This document shows positions 36,762 to 46,697 of a DNA stretch of 64,000 bases, in pieces. The DNA is from Heyndrickxia coagulans 36D1. Lineage in GTDB: Bacteria > Bacillota > Bacilli > Bacillales > Bacillaceae_C. The position numbers were made by a program, and so were the translations under genes. Position 1 is the first letter of the stretch. Each line of letters opens with the position of its first letter. Under the pieces are notes generated by a model that had not been told where the DNA came from, did no database searches, and saw only the letters and a list, made by a program, of their open reading frames with translations. The stretch is from positions 1,364,001 to 1,428,000 of the forward strand of contig NC_016023.1 in NCBI RefSeq assembly GCF_000169195.2. Direction: 5' to 3'.

Positions 36762-37614
36762 AGGGCTTGGAAAAGGCATTAACGCGTTGTTTGCCAATAT
36801 GGACGTTGACAAAGAAGATGCCGTGCAGGAAGTCAATATTAAAGAATTGCGCCCGAATCCTTATCAGCCGCGGAAGAATTTTGAACCCGAAGCGCTTAAT
36901 GAATTAAAAGAATCCATTCTCCAGCATGGCATCTTGCAGCCGCTTATTGTGCGCAAGAGCATTAAAGGATACGAAATCATTGTCGGGGAACGGAGATACA
37001 GAGCCGCAAAAGAAGCAAAACTTACGACGGTGCCGGTTGTCGTCCGCGATTTAAACGACCGGCAGATGATGGAATTTGCTGTGCTCGAGAACCTGCAGCG
37101 GGAAGATTTAACGCCGATTGAAGAAGCCAATGCGTACCAGTTTTTGCTTGAAAAATTAAATGTTACACAGGAGGAGCTGGCAAAACGGCTCGGAAAAAGC
37201 CGGCCCTATATTGCCAATCACCTCCGTATTTTGTCTTTGCCGGTCAGCATCCAGGAAGCCATGTCTAAAGGCAAACTTTCGATGGGGCACGGCCGTACGC
37301 TGCTTGGCCTGGAAAAGAAAGAAAAAATGGAAGAAATCGCTGAAAAGGCTATTGCCGAAGGATTAAGTGTCCGCCAGCTGGAAAAGCTTGTCCAGCAGCT
37401 GAACCGGAATGTTTCACGTGAAACGAAGAAAGACAAACAGGAAAAAGATATTTTTATCCAGGAACACGAAACGGTTCTGCGCGAAAAGTTTGGGACAACC
37501 GTTCATATTAAGCGGACAAAGAAAAAAGGGAAAATTGAAATTGAATTTATGTCCAATGAAGATTTAGAACGGATATTGCAATTGCTGGATGCCGGTTTTC
37601 AACAGGAAACGTAA
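36754..37614 (+). CDS. spo0J: Chromosome partition protein Spo0J (ParB)
   Basis: CTP-dependent DNA clamp that loads at parS and recruits SMC. The N-terminus [16 protein letters not shown] is typical. The CTP-binding patch reads [14 protein letters not shown], and the helix-turn-helix is [20 protein letters not shown]. The gene contains a parS site (37410-37425), as B. subtilis spo0J does. 286 residues (282 in B. subtilis). Confidence 0.98.
   Translation: MAKGLGKGINALFANMDVDKEDAVQEVNIKELRPNPYQPRKNFEPEALNELKESILQHGILQPLIVRKSIKGYEIIVGERRYRAAKEAKLTTVPVVVRDLNDRQMMEFAVLENLQREDLTPIEEANAYQFLLEKLNVTQEELAKRLGKSRPYIANHLRILSLPVSIQEAMSKGKLSMGHGRTLLGLEKKEKMEEIAEKAIAEGLSVRQLEKLVQQLNRNVSRETKKDKQEKDIFIQEHETVLREKFGTTVHIKRTKKKGKIEIEFMSNEDLERILQLLDAGFQQET
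37410..37425. promoter_or_regulatory. parS site inside spo0J
   Basis: TGTTTCACGTGAAACG matches the 16-bp parS palindrome with one difference at the last base. Confidence 0.95.
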
Positions 37615-37650
37615 GAATTACAAAGATAAAGACAAAAACGGGTGAAAAAG

Positions 37651-38367
37651 ATGGTATTGCTGGGGACAATTGTAAACGGGCTGAGCATTGTAGCCGGTTC
37701 GTTTATCGGAAGGCTGTTAAACCATATTCCGGAGCAAATGAAAGGCACCGTAATGCAGGCGATCGGGCTTGCGGTGATGGTGCTGGGGCTCGGAATGGGA
37801 CTGAAAAGTGAACAGTATATTATTGTAATATTAAGCCTTGTGATTGGCGCAGTCATCGGCGAAATGCTGCAGCTTGAAGCTCATTTGAACGGGCTTGGTG
37901 CCTGGCTGGAAAAAAAGTTTGGAAACAGCAGCCAGGGCAGTACGGCCGAAGCCTTTGTCACGGCAACGCTCGTTTTTGTGATTGGCGCGATGGCCATTCT
38001 CGGAGCATTGGATAGCGGAATCAGGGGCGACCATACGGTGCTGTACACGAAATCTGTTCTGGACGGTTTCACAGCACTGATCTTGTCTTCAACCCTCGGT
38101 TTTGGGGTGGTTTTTTCGGTTGTTCCGGTGATCCTTTATGAAGGTGCCATTGCGTTATTTGCCACGCAAATTAACCGGCTTGTCCCAGCACCGGTGCTGC
38201 ATTCGTTTATTACCGAAATGACGGCAACCGGCGGAATTATGATTTTTGCTATCGGTTTAAATATTGCGGGGCTTGCCAAAATCAGGGTGGCGAATTTATT
38301 GCCGGGCATCGTGGTGGTTGCCGTACTGGTCGGCCTGTTACATGCTTATCATACGGTTTTCGGCTGA
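37651..38367 (+). CDS. DUF554 family membrane protein
   Basis: This 238-residue integral membrane protein has about six or seven hydrophobic segments, beginning TIVNGLSIVAGSFIGRLL. FVTATLVFVIGAMAILGALDSG is the DUF554 (YqgA-like) hallmark. Function unknown; a transport role has been suggested for the family. The start is the ATG at 37651 rather than the GTG at 37642. It directly follows spo0J. Confidence 0.9.
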   Translation: MVLLGTIVNGLSIVAGSFIGRLLNHIPEQMKGTVMQAIGLAVMVLGLGMGLKSEQYIIVILSLVIGAVIGEMLQLEAHLNGLGAWLEKKFGNSSQGSTAEAFVTATLVFVIGAMAILGALDSGIRGDHTVLYTKSVLDGFTALILSSTLGFGVVFSVVPVILYEGAIALFATQINRLVPAPVLHSFITEMTATGGIMIFAIGLNIAGLAKIRVANLLPGIVVVAVLVGLLHAYHTVFG

Positions 38368-38590
38368 ATTTTACAGGAATGAAGTAACACCTGTTTATCG
38401 GTTGAAGTATGAATGTGAACCGGCAGAAACTTACTGAAGTTGCGGATCCTTTTTGCCGGATCCCGGGCCATACAGGTTGCCGGCTTATTCATTCATCTGA
38501 TTCCGTTCTTTGGCTATTTTTGTTTAGAAGTTTGCGTTCACCGGGGATTTCGGATAAACGGTTTCAAAAATGCTGCTGTTTCCGGATCAC

Positions 38591-39214
38591 TTAAATCATT
38601 TTCTCCTTCGCCTGTCCGCTGTTCATGGAAATTATGGCGTTTTGATATTGAAGATGCAGATTGGCGCGGCTGATGCCTGCAGCGATCAGTTTTGCCATTT
38701 TCAGAACAAGATTTAAACGGGTATTCTGAAGGACGGTAAACTCCATAAAACCGCTGATGTTCACAATTCCTGTAATGTGGATGTCGCCGACAGGAGGCAA
38801 ATCTTTCTTTACACCCGCCCCCGGTTTCACCGGACCGTCGCCGATTTGGATCATGCCGACGCTCTTCATTTTTCCAAGGCAGGCATCGACGGCAATGACG
38901 AAGGGGTCGTGGTGCTTTTGATAAATCCTTTCCATATTTTCTTCCAGGTTTAAAGCATGAACCGGCTTATCGAGCGTTCCGTATACATTGAAGCAGGCCA
39001 GGCCTGTTTCTTCCAGAAAAGTGCCCGTTAAAGGCCCGAGCGAGTCCCCGGTGGAACGGTCGGTGCCGATGCAGACCACCACCAATTCCCTGTTTGTACT
39101 TTTCGGAAGTGCTGATAAAATATGATTGGATATAATTTCTTTTGCCAGAACATCATCATGAAATACCTTGATACGATTGCCGCTGAATTCCAATTGTCCT
39201 TTTCTCAGATTCAT
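38591..39214 (-). CDS. yyaC: DUF1256 spore protein YyaC
   Basis: Germination-protease-like (GPR-fold) family of spore formers. The stretches VVVCIGTDRSTGDSLGPLTG, NPFV-type VIAVDACLGKMKSVGMIQIG and GAGVKKDLPPVGDIHITGIV are diagnostic. Start at the ATG (39214) eight bases after GAGGGAG; 207 residues (205 in B. subtilis). It is the only minus-strand gene on this arm before the IS. The 223 bp between it and the DUF554 gene hold no gene. Confidence 0.93.
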   Translation of the reverse strand: MNLRKGQLEFSGNRIKVFHDDVLAKEIISNHILSALPKSTNRELVVVCIGTDRSTGDSLGPLTGTFLEETGLACFNVYGTLDKPVHALNLEENMERIYQKHHDPFVIAVDACLGKMKSVGMIQIGDGPVKPGAGVKKDLPPVGDIHITGIVNISGFMEFTVLQNTRLNLVLKMAKLIAAGISRANLHLQYQNAIISMNSGQAKEKMI

Positions 39215-39428
39215 ATCAGCCACTCCCTCTTTGTAATAGTACCAGTATACGGAAAATCAAAAAAATCTATACATTTAACATATCTCTTTTTTGATACCCG
39301 CAACCGGCAGTTTTACACTTGATTCAGCCGCCAATCAAAAAGGTAATTTTTGAAAAGCGGAGCCGGTTGTCGAGCAAGCGCGGTTTTTTTGTTACAATAA
39401 CGTTAAAAGAAATGAAGGTTGGTGGAAT

Positions 39429-40340
39429 ATGGGCCATTTTGAGACATATCTCAAACACCTCACATCCAAGTGGTTAAATGAAGATACATGGATCGAAATC
39501 GGGGAGACAGTGCTGAAGATCATTGTGGTGATGCTTGTCGCATCGCTTGTCATTAAATTCGGCAAAAAGGCGATTGGCAAAATTTTTGCAGTCCGTGCCA
39601 AAGCCCCTCTCCGGTTTTCAGAGCGGCGCGAGGCCACGTTGTTGCGGCTGATGGTGAACACACTGACCTATCTCGTCTGGTTTGTTGCCATTGTCACGAT
39701 TTTGTCCATTCTCGGCATCAATGTCCAGGGGCTTCTGGCCGGTGCCGGAATTGTCGGGCTGGCTGTCGGGTTCGGGGCGCAAAGCCTTGTAAAAGACGTT
39801 ATTTCCGGATTCTTTATTATCTTTGAAGACCAGTTTTCGGTCGGTGATACGGTGCAGGTCGGGAAATACGAAGGCGTTGTGGAAGAAATCGGGCTCAGGA
39901 CAACAAAAATCAAAAACTGGACCGGCGAATTATACATCATTCCGAACGGCAATATTTCCGAAGTCACCAATTTGTCCATTCATAACAGCGTTGCCGTTGT
40001 GGATGTCCGTATTCCGTACGAAGAGGATATCGATAAAGCGGAAGCGGCCATTCAGGAAATACTGGTGTCATTTGCCGGACAGCACGAAGAGGTCGTGACA
40101 GAGCCTGAACTGTTGGGCGTCCAGCAGCTCGGCACCACGGATGTTACACTCAGGGTGGTAGCGGAAACCCTCCCGATGGCACACTGGTATATTGCGAGAG
40201 TGCTGAAAAAAGAAATTAAAAAAGCATTGGACGAAAATCGCATCCATGCACCTTATCCGAAAATGGTGACTTATTCCCGTACTGAGAAAGAAGAGGCATT
40301 GGCCGGCCAATTTCTAAAGGGGGATGAACATGGAAGATAA
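39429..40340 (+). CDS. Small-conductance mechanosensitive channel, MscS family
   Basis: Three transmembrane segments (about residues 22-43, 68-90 and 95-120) precede a cytoplasmic beta/alpha domain. The pore helix TM3 reads GLLAGAGIVGLAVGFGAQSL, with the Gly/Ala packing of MscS, and SGFFIIFEDQFSVGDTV follows. It protects against osmotic downshock. 303 residues. Its last 11 bp overlap the DUF951 gene. Confidence 0.95.
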   Translation: MGHFETYLKHLTSKWLNEDTWIEIGETVLKIIVVMLVASLVIKFGKKAIGKIFAVRAKAPLRFSERREATLLRLMVNTLTYLVWFVAIVTILSILGINVQGLLAGAGIVGLAVGFGAQSLVKDVISGFFIIFEDQFSVGDTVQVGKYEGVVEEIGLRTTKIKNWTGELYIIPNGNISEVTNLSIHNSVAVVDVRIPYEEDIDKAEAAIQEILVSFAGQHEEVVTEPELLGVQQLGTTDVTLRVVAETLPMAHWYIARVLKKEIKKALDENRIHAPYPKMVTYSRTEKEEALAGQFLKGDEHGR

Positions 40341-40530
40341 AAATTTCGGGTTGTATGATATTGTGGAAATGAAAAAGCAGCATCCGTGCGGCACAAACCG
40401 CTGGAAAATTATCCGGATGGGGGCGGATATCCGCATTAAATGTGAAGGATGTGGACATAGCGTGCTGCTGCCACGCAGGGAATTTGCCCGCAAACTGAAA
40501 AAAATCCTCGTTAAGCACGAAGAAGCATAG
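40330..40530 (+). CDS. DUF951 family protein
   Basis: 66-residue conserved Firmicute protein. YDIVEMKKQHPCGTNRWKII, IRIKCEGCGHSVLLPRREF and a lysine-rich end are the DUF951 features, with three cysteines (HPCG and CEGC) that could bind metal. Function unknown. It is preceded by GGGGG and translationally coupled to the MscS gene. Confidence 0.93.
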   Translation: MEDKNFGLYDIVEMKKQHPCGTNRWKIIRMGADIRIKCEGCGHSVLLPRREFARKLKKILVKHEEA

Positions 40531-40690
40531 CCCTTTTATGGGTGTCTTTTTTTGGGAGCCGGGGTGCGGTTAAAATAAGGCCGGCAAACGAAACATGTTA
40601 ACCGGGCGCATCCGGTGGCACCCCGGGGGTTTTTGATACAGCCGGGAAAAACTTGAAAGATACGAGAATGTTTGAAGGAGTGGACATAAA

Positions 40691-41791
40691 ATGGCGTTAA
40701 CAGCCGGAATTGTCGGTTTGCCGAATGTCGGAAAATCGACTTTATTTAATGCGATTACAAAAGCCGGGGCCGAATCTGCGAACTATCCGTTTTGTACAAT
40801 TGACCCGAATGTCGGCATGGTGGAAGTGCCGGACGAACGGCTGGAAAAATTAACAGAACTGTACCATCCGAAAAAAACGGTCCCGACCACTTTTGAATTT
40901 ACGGATATTGCCGGGATCGTCAAAGGCGCAAGCAAAGGGGAAGGGCTCGGGAATAAGTTTCTTTCCCATATCCGCCAGGTGGACGCAATCTGCCATGTCG
41001 TTCGTTGTTTTGAGGACGAGAACATTACACATGTTTCCGGGAAAGTCGATCCGATTGATGATATCGAAACGATCAATCTTGAATTGATCCTGGCCGATCT
41101 TGAAACGGTGGACAAGCGGATCGGGCGTGTAGAGAAAATCGCAAAACAGAAGGATAAAGAAGCCGTTGCCGAATATGAAGTGCTGACCAAATTAAAGGCG
41201 GCTTTTGAAGCGGAAAAACCGGCACGGGCGGTGGAACTGACCGAAGACCAGCAAAAAATCGTCAAAGGGTTCCAGCTTTTAACAAGCAAGCCGGTTTTGT
41301 ATGTGGCCAATGTCGGGGAAGATGACATTCAGGATCCGTCTGCAAACCCGTATGTCGGGAAGGTGCGTGAATATGCCAAACAGGAAGGCGCGGAAGTGAT
41401 TGTCATCTGTGCCCGCATTGAAGAAGAAATTGCCGAACTGGATGACGATGAGAAAAAGATGTTTTTAACCGAACTCGGCATCCAGGAATCCGGACTTGAC
41501 CAGCTGATTAAAGCTGCTTACAGCCTGCTTGGCCTTGCGACTTATTTTACGGCTGGGGAACCGGAAGTCCGCGCGTGGACATTCAAAAAAGGCATGAAAG
41601 CCCCGCAATGCGCAGGCATTATTCACTCCGATTTTGAAAAAGGGTTTATCCGGGCTGAAACGGTGTCGTATGAAGATTTAATCAAATATGGCAGCGTGGC
41701 AGCAGCAAGAGAAGCCGGAAAAGTGCGCCTGGAAGGAAAAGACTACGTTGTCCAGGACGGCGATGTCATGCATTTCAGGTTTAATGTATAA
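40691..41791 (+). CDS. ychF: Redox-regulated ATPase/GTPase YchF
   Basis: Obg-family P-loop protein that prefers ATP. It has a P-loop (GLPNVGKSTLFNAIT), switch II (DIAGIVKGASKGEGLGNKFL) and a C-terminal TGS domain (about 280-366; TFKKGMKAPQCAGIIHSDF). It is ribosome-associated and linked to oxidative stress. 366 residues, the usual length. A terminator-like CCGGG/CCCGG hairpin with T5 precedes it at about 40602-40635. Confidence 0.97.
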   Translation: MALTAGIVGLPNVGKSTLFNAITKAGAESANYPFCTIDPNVGMVEVPDERLEKLTELYHPKKTVPTTFEFTDIAGIVKGASKGEGLGNKFLSHIRQVDAICHVVRCFEDENITHVSGKVDPIDDIETINLELILADLETVDKRIGRVEKIAKQKDKEAVAEYEVLTKLKAAFEAEKPARAVELTEDQQKIVKGFQLLTSKPVLYVANVGEDDIQDPSANPYVGKVREYAKQEGAEVIVICARIEEEIAELDDDEKKMFLTELGIQESGLDQLIKAAYSLLGLATYFTAGEPEVRAWTFKKGMKAPQCAGIIHSDFEKGFIRAETVSYEDLIKYGSVAAAREAGKVRLEGKDYVVQDGDVMHFRFNV

Positions 41792-41821
41792 CAGGACTTT
41801 TGGACGAATATTCAAATTGTA

Positions 41822-41850
41822 TTGAAAAAATTCAAATCATCCGTTAAAAT
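41822..41850 (+). promoter_or_regulatory. Riboflavin operon promoter
   Basis: TTGAAA (41822-41827) and TAAAAT (41845-41850) are 17 bp apart, about 20 bp before the riboswitch aptamer. Confidence 0.7.
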
Positions 41851-41869
41851 AGGTATCAGTCGAATATTT

Positions 41870-42001
41870 TCCTTCGGGGCAGGGTGCAATTCCCGACCGG
41901 CGGTGATGAGGAAACTCAAAGCCCGTGACCCGTATTCTCCGGAATGCGGTGGATTTGGTGAAATTCCAAAGCCGACAGTGACAGTCTGGATGGGAGAAGG
42001 A
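41870..42001 (+). promoter_or_regulatory. FMN riboswitch (RFN element)
   Basis: All conserved RFN blocks are present in order: CCTTCGGGGCAGGGTG, AATTCCCGACCGGCGGT, AGCCCGTGA, GGATTTGGTGAAATTCC, AAGCCGACAGT and TGGATGGGAGAAGG. It senses flavin mononucleotide and controls the rib genes downstream. Confidence 0.98.
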
Positions 42002-42044
42002 TCAAACGTTTCATTGGAACGTGTATTTCATGATGCCGTTTTGC

Positions 42045-42070
42045 CCCGCACATCTTCGTGCGGGTTTTTT
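42045..42070 (+). terminator. Riboswitch expression-platform terminator
   Basis: CCCGCAC (42045-42051) and GTGCGGG (42058-42064) form a 7-bp stem followed by T6. It ends transcription before ribD when FMN is bound. Confidence 0.95.
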
Positions 42071-42121
42071 GTTTTCACGGGTATATGTTGGCGGAAATTG
42101 CATACAGGAGGCATGAAAGGA

Positions 42122-43234
42122 TTGCAAAAAGAAGATTATATGCAGCTTGCACTCCATTTGGCCGAAAGTGTGGCCGGGCAGACTTCCCCGAATCCCCCGG
42201 TTGGAAGTGTCGTCGTGAAAAACGGCACGATCGCCGGGATGGCGGCCCACTTAAAGGCGGGAGAAAAACATGCGGAAAGGCTTGCGGTGGAACAGGCCGG
42301 GCCGCTTGCAGAGGGTGCTGAAGTTTTTGTGACGCTCGAGCCGTGTGCCCATTACGGAAAGACGCCGCCGTGCGCAGATTTTTTAATTGAAAAAGGCATC
42401 AAAACAGTATATATCGCTGCATTGGACCCCAATCCGCTTGTCGCAGGCAAAGGAATAGAAAAGCTCAGGCAAGCCGGAGTAAAAGTGGAAACCGGGATAT
42501 TGAAGGAACAAGCGGAAAAGTTGTACCGCCCTTTTTTCCACTTTATTCAAACGAAAACACCGTTTGTCACTGTCAAAACCGCCATGACGGCAGACGGAAA
42601 AATTGCATCTGAAACCCGTGACAGCAAATGGATCACAAGTGAAGAAGCAAGGCGTGATGCCCGCCGGTTAAGAAGCAGGCATGATGCAATACTTGTCGGC
42701 ATACAAACCGTTCTCCATGATAACCCCCTTCTCACCACACGTTTGCCCCATTCCAGGAAAAATCCTATTCGCATTGTATTAGACACCCATTTGCGCATCC
42801 CGCCGGAAGCGAAAGTGCTAAGCGGCGATGCGCCAACCATTATTTTTTGCGGAAGCGATGCACCAAAAGAAAAAGAACAATGTCTGAAGCAGCTTGATGT
42901 CGAAGTGGTCCGCATGCCGCATGCCCGCCTCTTGATCCGTGACGTGTTAGCAGCGCTCGGGGAAAAAGGCATCATGACTTTACTCGTCGAAGGCGGCGCG
43001 GCAGTAAACGGCTCATTTTTAAAAGAAGGCGCAGTGCAGCAGTATATTTTTTACATTGCCCCGAAAGTGATCGGCGGGAAAAACGCGCCGTCCCCTTTCG
43101 GTGGACACGGGTTTGGCAAGGTGGCCGATGCTTTGCCGCTCCGGTTTGAAAAAGTGGAACAGATCGGGCCTGATTTAAAAATCACGGCTGCCGTCCAAAA
43201 GGAGGTGCCGGCGCATGTTTACAGGGATTATTGA
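42122..43234 (+). CDS. ribD: Bifunctional riboflavin deaminase/reductase RibD
   Basis: The N-terminal deaminase (zinc motif KHAERLAVE and EPCAHYGKTPPC) is followed by the C-terminal pyrimidine reductase (VKTAMTADGKIAS, DSKWITSEEARRDAR and LVEGGAAVNGSF). The frame runs open back through the riboswitch, so the start must be chosen. The TTG at 42122 is ten bases from AGGAGG and lines up with the family; an ATG at 42113 is only one base from it. 370 residues. It overlaps ribE by 20 bp. Confidence 0.95.
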   Translation: MQKEDYMQLALHLAESVAGQTSPNPPVGSVVVKNGTIAGMAAHLKAGEKHAERLAVEQAGPLAEGAEVFVTLEPCAHYGKTPPCADFLIEKGIKTVYIAALDPNPLVAGKGIEKLRQAGVKVETGILKEQAEKLYRPFFHFIQTKTPFVTVKTAMTADGKIASETRDSKWITSEEARRDARRLRSRHDAILVGIQTVLHDNPLLTTRLPHSRKNPIRIVLDTHLRIPPEAKVLSGDAPTIIFCGSDAPKEKEQCLKQLDVEVVRMPHARLLIRDVLAALGEKGIMTLLVEGGAAVNGSFLKEGAVQQYIFYIAPKVIGGKNAPSPFGGHGFGKVADALPLRFEKVEQIGPDLKITAAVQKEVPAHVYRDY

Positions 43235-43862
43235 AGAAATCGGCATATTGAAACGTGTGGAAAGAGGCCCCCGCTCCCTTAAGCTTGCCGTACAGGCCAG
43301 GACGGTTCTTCAAGATGTACGGCTTGGCGACAGCATTGCAGTGAACGGTGTTTGCTTAACCGTCACATCCTATACGCCAAATGCATTTACGGCTGATGTC
43401 ATGCCTGAAACATTTTTCAGCACGGCATTGGCCGGGCTGAACATCGGCAGCAAGGTCAACCTTGAACGGGCAATGGCTGCAGGCGGGCGGTTCGGCGGGC
43501 ATTTTGTCACAGGGCATGTTGATGGCACGGGCACGGTCTGTTTGAAACAAAGGATGGAAAATGCCGTTTATATCACGATTTCTGTTCCCTCCTCCCTGTC
43601 CGCCTTTCTGATCCCAAAAGGCTCGGTTGCACTCGACGGCACCTCCCTGACCGTGTTCGGGGCTGCGGACGGGCAATTAACCGTTTCATTGGTGCCGCAT
43701 ACGCAGCAGCATACGATATTGCCGGAAAAAAAGATTGGCGATGCCGTGAATATTGAATGCGATATTTTGGCCAAGTATATGGCAGGGCTGTTCAGGAACG
43801 GAGAACGGGCGGAAAAAGAGAGCGGCATGATGGCGCTCTTAAAAGACCAAGGTTTTATGTAA
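43215..43862 (+). CDS. ribE: Riboflavin synthase alpha subunit
   Basis: Converts two lumazines to riboflavin and ribityl-diamine. It has two lumazine-binding repeats, [17 protein letters not shown] at the start and [15 protein letters not shown] in the second, and the LTVTSY loop is conserved. 215 residues, as in B. subtilis. AAAGGAGGTG precedes the ATG within the ribD end. Confidence 0.96.
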   Translation: MFTGIIEEIGILKRVERGPRSLKLAVQARTVLQDVRLGDSIAVNGVCLTVTSYTPNAFTADVMPETFFSTALAGLNIGSKVNLERAMAAGGRFGGHFVTGHVDGTGTVCLKQRMENAVYITISVPSSLSAFLIPKGSVALDGTSLTVFGAADGQLTVSLVPHTQQHTILPEKKIGDAVNIECDILAKYMAGLFRNGERAEKESGMMALLKDQGFM

Positions 43863-43879
43863 ACAAAGGGGTGAAAAAC

Positions 43880-45073
43880 TTGTTTCATACCATTGAAGAA
43901 GCAGTAGAAGACTTAAAGGCCGGAAAAGTCGTGATTGCCGTCGATGATGAAAATAGGGAAAACGAAGGTGATTTTATCGGCCTTGCGGAAAAAGCGACAC
44001 CGGAAATGATCAATTTGATGGCCAAAGCAGGACGCGGGCTCATCTGTGCACCGATTACGGCGGAAAAAGCACAGCAGCTCGATCTTTACCCGATGGCACG
44101 GCAAAATACCGACAGCCATGAAACGGCCTTCACCGTGAGCATTGACCATGCTGCCACCCGGACCGGCATCAGCGCATTTGAACGTGCCAAAACGGTCCGG
44201 CACCTGGCAGAAGACGCGGTAAAAGCCGAAGACTTTCACCGGCCGGGGCATATTTTCCCGTTAGTGGCCAAAGCAGGCGGCGTCCTGGAACGGTCTGGCC
44301 ATACGGAAGCAGCCGTTGACCTGGCAAAACTGGCAGGCGCAAATCCGGCAGGCGTAATATGCGAAATCATGAATGAAGACGGCACGATGGCCCGCCTTCC
44401 CCAGCTGGAGGAAATCGCCAAAAATTCCGGCATAAAACTGGTGACGATCCAATCGTTAATCGAGTACAGAAAAAAACATGAGAAACTGATTCAAAAAGAA
44501 GCGGAAATCACGCTGCCGACGCGTTACGGCACGTTCCGGGCTGCCGGTTACAAAGATTTGCTGTCAGGGGGAGAACATGTTGCCCTTATAAAAGGGGAAG
44601 TAAGCAGTGAAGAGCCGGTGCTGGCAAGGATCCATTCCGAATGCCTGACCGGTGATTGTTTCGGTTCCCTCCGTTGCGACTGCGGCCCGCAGCTTGCCCG
44701 GAGCCTTGCGCGGATTGAAAAAGAAGGGCGCGGTGTCCTCGTTTATATGCGTCAGGAAGGCCGGGGGATCGGGCTTCTGAATAAATTGAAAGCTTACCGG
44801 CTGCAGGAAAAAGGATTGGATACAGTGGAGGCCAACCGCCGGCTTGGATTTCCGGCAGATATGCGCGACTACTGCATCGCTGCGCAAATTTTAAAAGATC
44901 TCGGGGCAACACAAGTCCGGCTTTTAACAAACAATCCTGATAAAGTGGAGGCATTAACGCGTTACGGTATCCGAATTGCGGAAAGAGTGCCGGTTGAAAT
45001 CGCGCCTGTCCGTGAAAATGAAGGATATTTGCGTACGAAAGCGGAAAAAATGGGGCATTTGCTGCATATATAG
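43880..45073 (+). CDS. ribBA: Bifunctional DHBP synthase / GTP cyclohydrolase II
   Basis: The N-terminal DHBP synthase has [18 protein letters not shown] and [18 protein letters not shown]. The C-terminal cyclohydrolase II has the zinc cysteines [17 protein letters not shown] and [14 protein letters not shown]. Start at the TTG (43880), after GGGGTGAAAAAC, gives 397 residues (398 in B. subtilis). The frame continues upstream only through ribE. Confidence 0.96.
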   Translation: MFHTIEEAVEDLKAGKVVIAVDDENRENEGDFIGLAEKATPEMINLMAKAGRGLICAPITAEKAQQLDLYPMARQNTDSHETAFTVSIDHAATRTGISAFERAKTVRHLAEDAVKAEDFHRPGHIFPLVAKAGGVLERSGHTEAAVDLAKLAGANPAGVICEIMNEDGTMARLPQLEEIAKNSGIKLVTIQSLIEYRKKHEKLIQKEAEITLPTRYGTFRAAGYKDLLSGGEHVALIKGEVSSEEPVLARIHSECLTGDCFGSLRCDCGPQLARSLARIEKEGRGVLVYMRQEGRGIGLLNKLKAYRLQEKGLDTVEANRRLGFPADMRDYCIAAQILKDLGATQVRLLTNNPDKVEALTRYGIRIAERVPVEIAPVRENEGYLRTKAEKMGHLLHI

Positions 45074-45085
45074 GAGGAGATCAAA

Positions 45086-45556
45086 ATGGGACAAATATTT
45101 GAAGGCAATCTGGTTGGAACCGGCTTAAAAATCGGCATGGTTGCTGCCCGCTTTAATGAATTCATTACAACAAGGCTTGTAAGCGGGGCAAAGGATGCAT
45201 TATTAAGGCATGGCGTTAAAGAAGAAGCAATTGATCTTGCCTGGGTACCGGGCGCGTTTGAAATCCCGCTGGCGGCAAAAAAAATGGCAGAAACGGACAA
45301 ATATGATGCCGTATTGGCACTTGGCGCGGTGATCCGCGGCGCGACCCCGCATTTTGAATATGTAAGTGCAGAAGCGGCAAAAGGAGTCGCCCATGCAAGC
45401 CTTTCTACAGAAACACCTGTCATTTTCGGGATTCTGACAACCGACACGATTGAACAGGCGATTGAGCGAGCCGGGACGAAAGCAGGCAATAAAGGCTGGG
45501 ATGCGGCAGTGAGCGCGATCGAAATGGCGAATGTCATCCGGAAAATAGAAGCATAA
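45086..45556 (+). CDS. ribH: 6,7-dimethyl-8-ribityllumazine synthase
   Basis: Beta subunit of riboflavin synthase, which forms icosahedral shells. The substrate loop [23 protein letters not shown] and the catalytic-histidine stretch [14 protein letters not shown] are seen. 156 residues (154 in B. subtilis). Last gene of the operon; AGGAGGAG precedes it. Confidence 0.97.
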   Translation: MGQIFEGNLVGTGLKIGMVAARFNEFITTRLVSGAKDALLRHGVKEEAIDLAWVPGAFEIPLAAKKMAETDKYDAVLALGAVIRGATPHFEYVSAEAAKGVAHASLSTETPVIFGILTTDTIEQAIERAGTKAGNKGWDAAVSAIEMANVIRKIEA

Positions 45557-45691
45557 ATTTGAAAAGGGTGTTATTGCTTTTGATGTAAAAACTTAAGTCC
45601 GTTTTATAAAAAAGCCCTTGCGAAAGGAACGTATGTTTGATAAAATAGGGATGTCAGCGATAGCAAAAAGCGGGATGGAGTCTTAAGACAA

Positions 45692-45720
45692 TTGATTTTG
45701 CCTGCGGGATATGGTATACT
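45692..45720 (+). promoter_or_regulatory. rpsF operon promoter
   Basis: TTGATT (45692-45697) and TATACT (45715-45720) with a 17-bp spacer lie about 90 bp before rpsF. Confidence 0.75.
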
Positions 45721-45760
45721 TACGACTTGTGAGTAATGAATGCATGAACCATTGCTCCTT

Positions 45761-45780
45761 GCCCTTTTGAATAAAAGGGC
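45761..45780 (+). promoter_or_regulatory. Hairpin in the rpsF leader, possible S6:S18 site
   Basis: GCCCTTTT and AAAAGGGC form an 8-bp stem with a GAAT loop, followed by CCGC. Many bacteria carry an S6:S18-binding leader with a CCG box before rpsF. The location fits, but I cannot confirm the consensus fold. Confidence 0.45.
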
Positions 45781-45809
45781 CGCATAGTCCATAAGGAGGT
45801 GACAAACAG

Positions 45810-46097
45810 ATGAGAAAGTACGAAATTATGTACATTATCCGCCCAAATATTGAGGATGAGGCAAAAAAAGCGCTTGTTGAGCGTTTTGACAATGTCCTCA
45901 ACAACCAGGGTGCGGAAATCATCGAATCGAAAGAGTGGGGAAAACGCCGTCTTGCATACGAGATTCAGGACTTCCGTGATGGTTACTACCATATCATCAA
46001 CGTGAATGCTGAACCGGTTGCAGTCCAGGAATTTGACCGTCTGGCGAAGATTAACGGTGATATTATCCGCCACATTGTTGTAAGAGAAGAAGAATAA
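45810..46097 (+). CDS. rpsF: 30S ribosomal protein S6
   Basis: 95 residues beginning [20 protein letters not shown], with [19 protein letters not shown] and [11 protein letters not shown], all S6 hallmarks. ATAAGGAGGTG precedes the ATG. It forms an operon with ssbA and rpsR. Confidence 0.98.
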   Translation: MRKYEIMYIIRPNIEDEAKKALVERFDNVLNNQGAEIIESKEWGKRRLAYEIQDFRDGYYHIINVNAEPVAVQEFDRLAKINGDIIRHIVVREEE

Positions 46098-46112
46098 TTT
46101 TTAACGATAAAA

Positions 46113-46128
46113 CGTTTCACGTGAAACG
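46113..46128. promoter_or_regulatory. parS-like site between rpsF and ssbA
   Basis: CGTTTCACGTGAAACG matches the parS core over 14 of 16 bases, symmetrical at both ends. Confidence 0.85.
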
Positions 46129-46158
46129 GATTTTGAATCATGAGAGGGGTTGATTCTG

Positions 46159-46653
46159 ATGTTGAACCGTGTTGTTCTCGTAGGCAGGCTGACAAAAGAT
46201 CCCGATTTGCGCTATACGCCGAGCGGAGTAGCGGTTGCTACTTTTACCCTGGCTGTAAACCGTACGTTTACAAACCAGCAGGGGGAAAGGGAAGCGGATT
46301 TCATCAATTGTGTTGTTTGGAGAAAGCAGGCTGAAAATGTGGCCAACTACTTAAAAAAAGGAAGTCTGGCAGGCGTAGACGGCCGGATTCAGACACGCAA
46401 CTACGAAGCTCAGGACGGCCGGCGCGTGTATGTCACAGAGGTCGTGGCAGACAGCGTCCAGTTTCTTGAACCGAGAAGTGCGAATCAGGAACGCGGCAGC
46501 AGCCAGAATTACGGGAACAACCAAGGGAGTGCTTTCCCGGGGTACAATCAGAATCAAAATCAGTATCAGCGTAATGATTCAAAGCCTGATGAAGATCCAT
46601 TCTCTAATGATGGACAACCGATTGACATCTCTGATGATGATCTTCCGTTTTAA
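46159..46653 (+). CDS. ssbA: Single-stranded DNA-binding protein SsbA
   Basis: The OB-fold (residues 1-105) starts [20 protein letters not shown]. It is followed by a Gln/Asn-rich disordered linker and the acidic tip DISDDDLPF that binds replication and repair partners. I start at the ATG 46159 with GAGGGG nine bases upstream; a TTG three codons earlier is less likely. 164 residues (172 in B. subtilis). Confidence 0.97.
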   Translation: MLNRVVLVGRLTKDPDLRYTPSGVAVATFTLAVNRTFTNQQGEREADFINCVVWRKQAENVANYLKKGSLAGVDGRIQTRNYEAQDGRRVYVTEVVADSVQFLEPRSANQERGSSQNYGNNQGSAFPGYNQNQNQYQRNDSKPDEDPFSNDGQPIDISDDDLPF

Positions 46654-46697
46654 TGCGGGCAAACCCGTAAAGTTGTGATATAAAGGAGGGTGAAAAA

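Noticed and set aside
39353-39388. Third copy of the AGAAAAGCGGAGG repeat family
   Set aside because: Only GAAAAGCGGAG matches; the AGCTAGACAA end and inverted repeat are absent.
41822-42121. Long N-terminal extension of RibD
   Set aside because: The open frame runs through the riboswitch and its terminator; the family start and ribosome-binding site are at about 42122.
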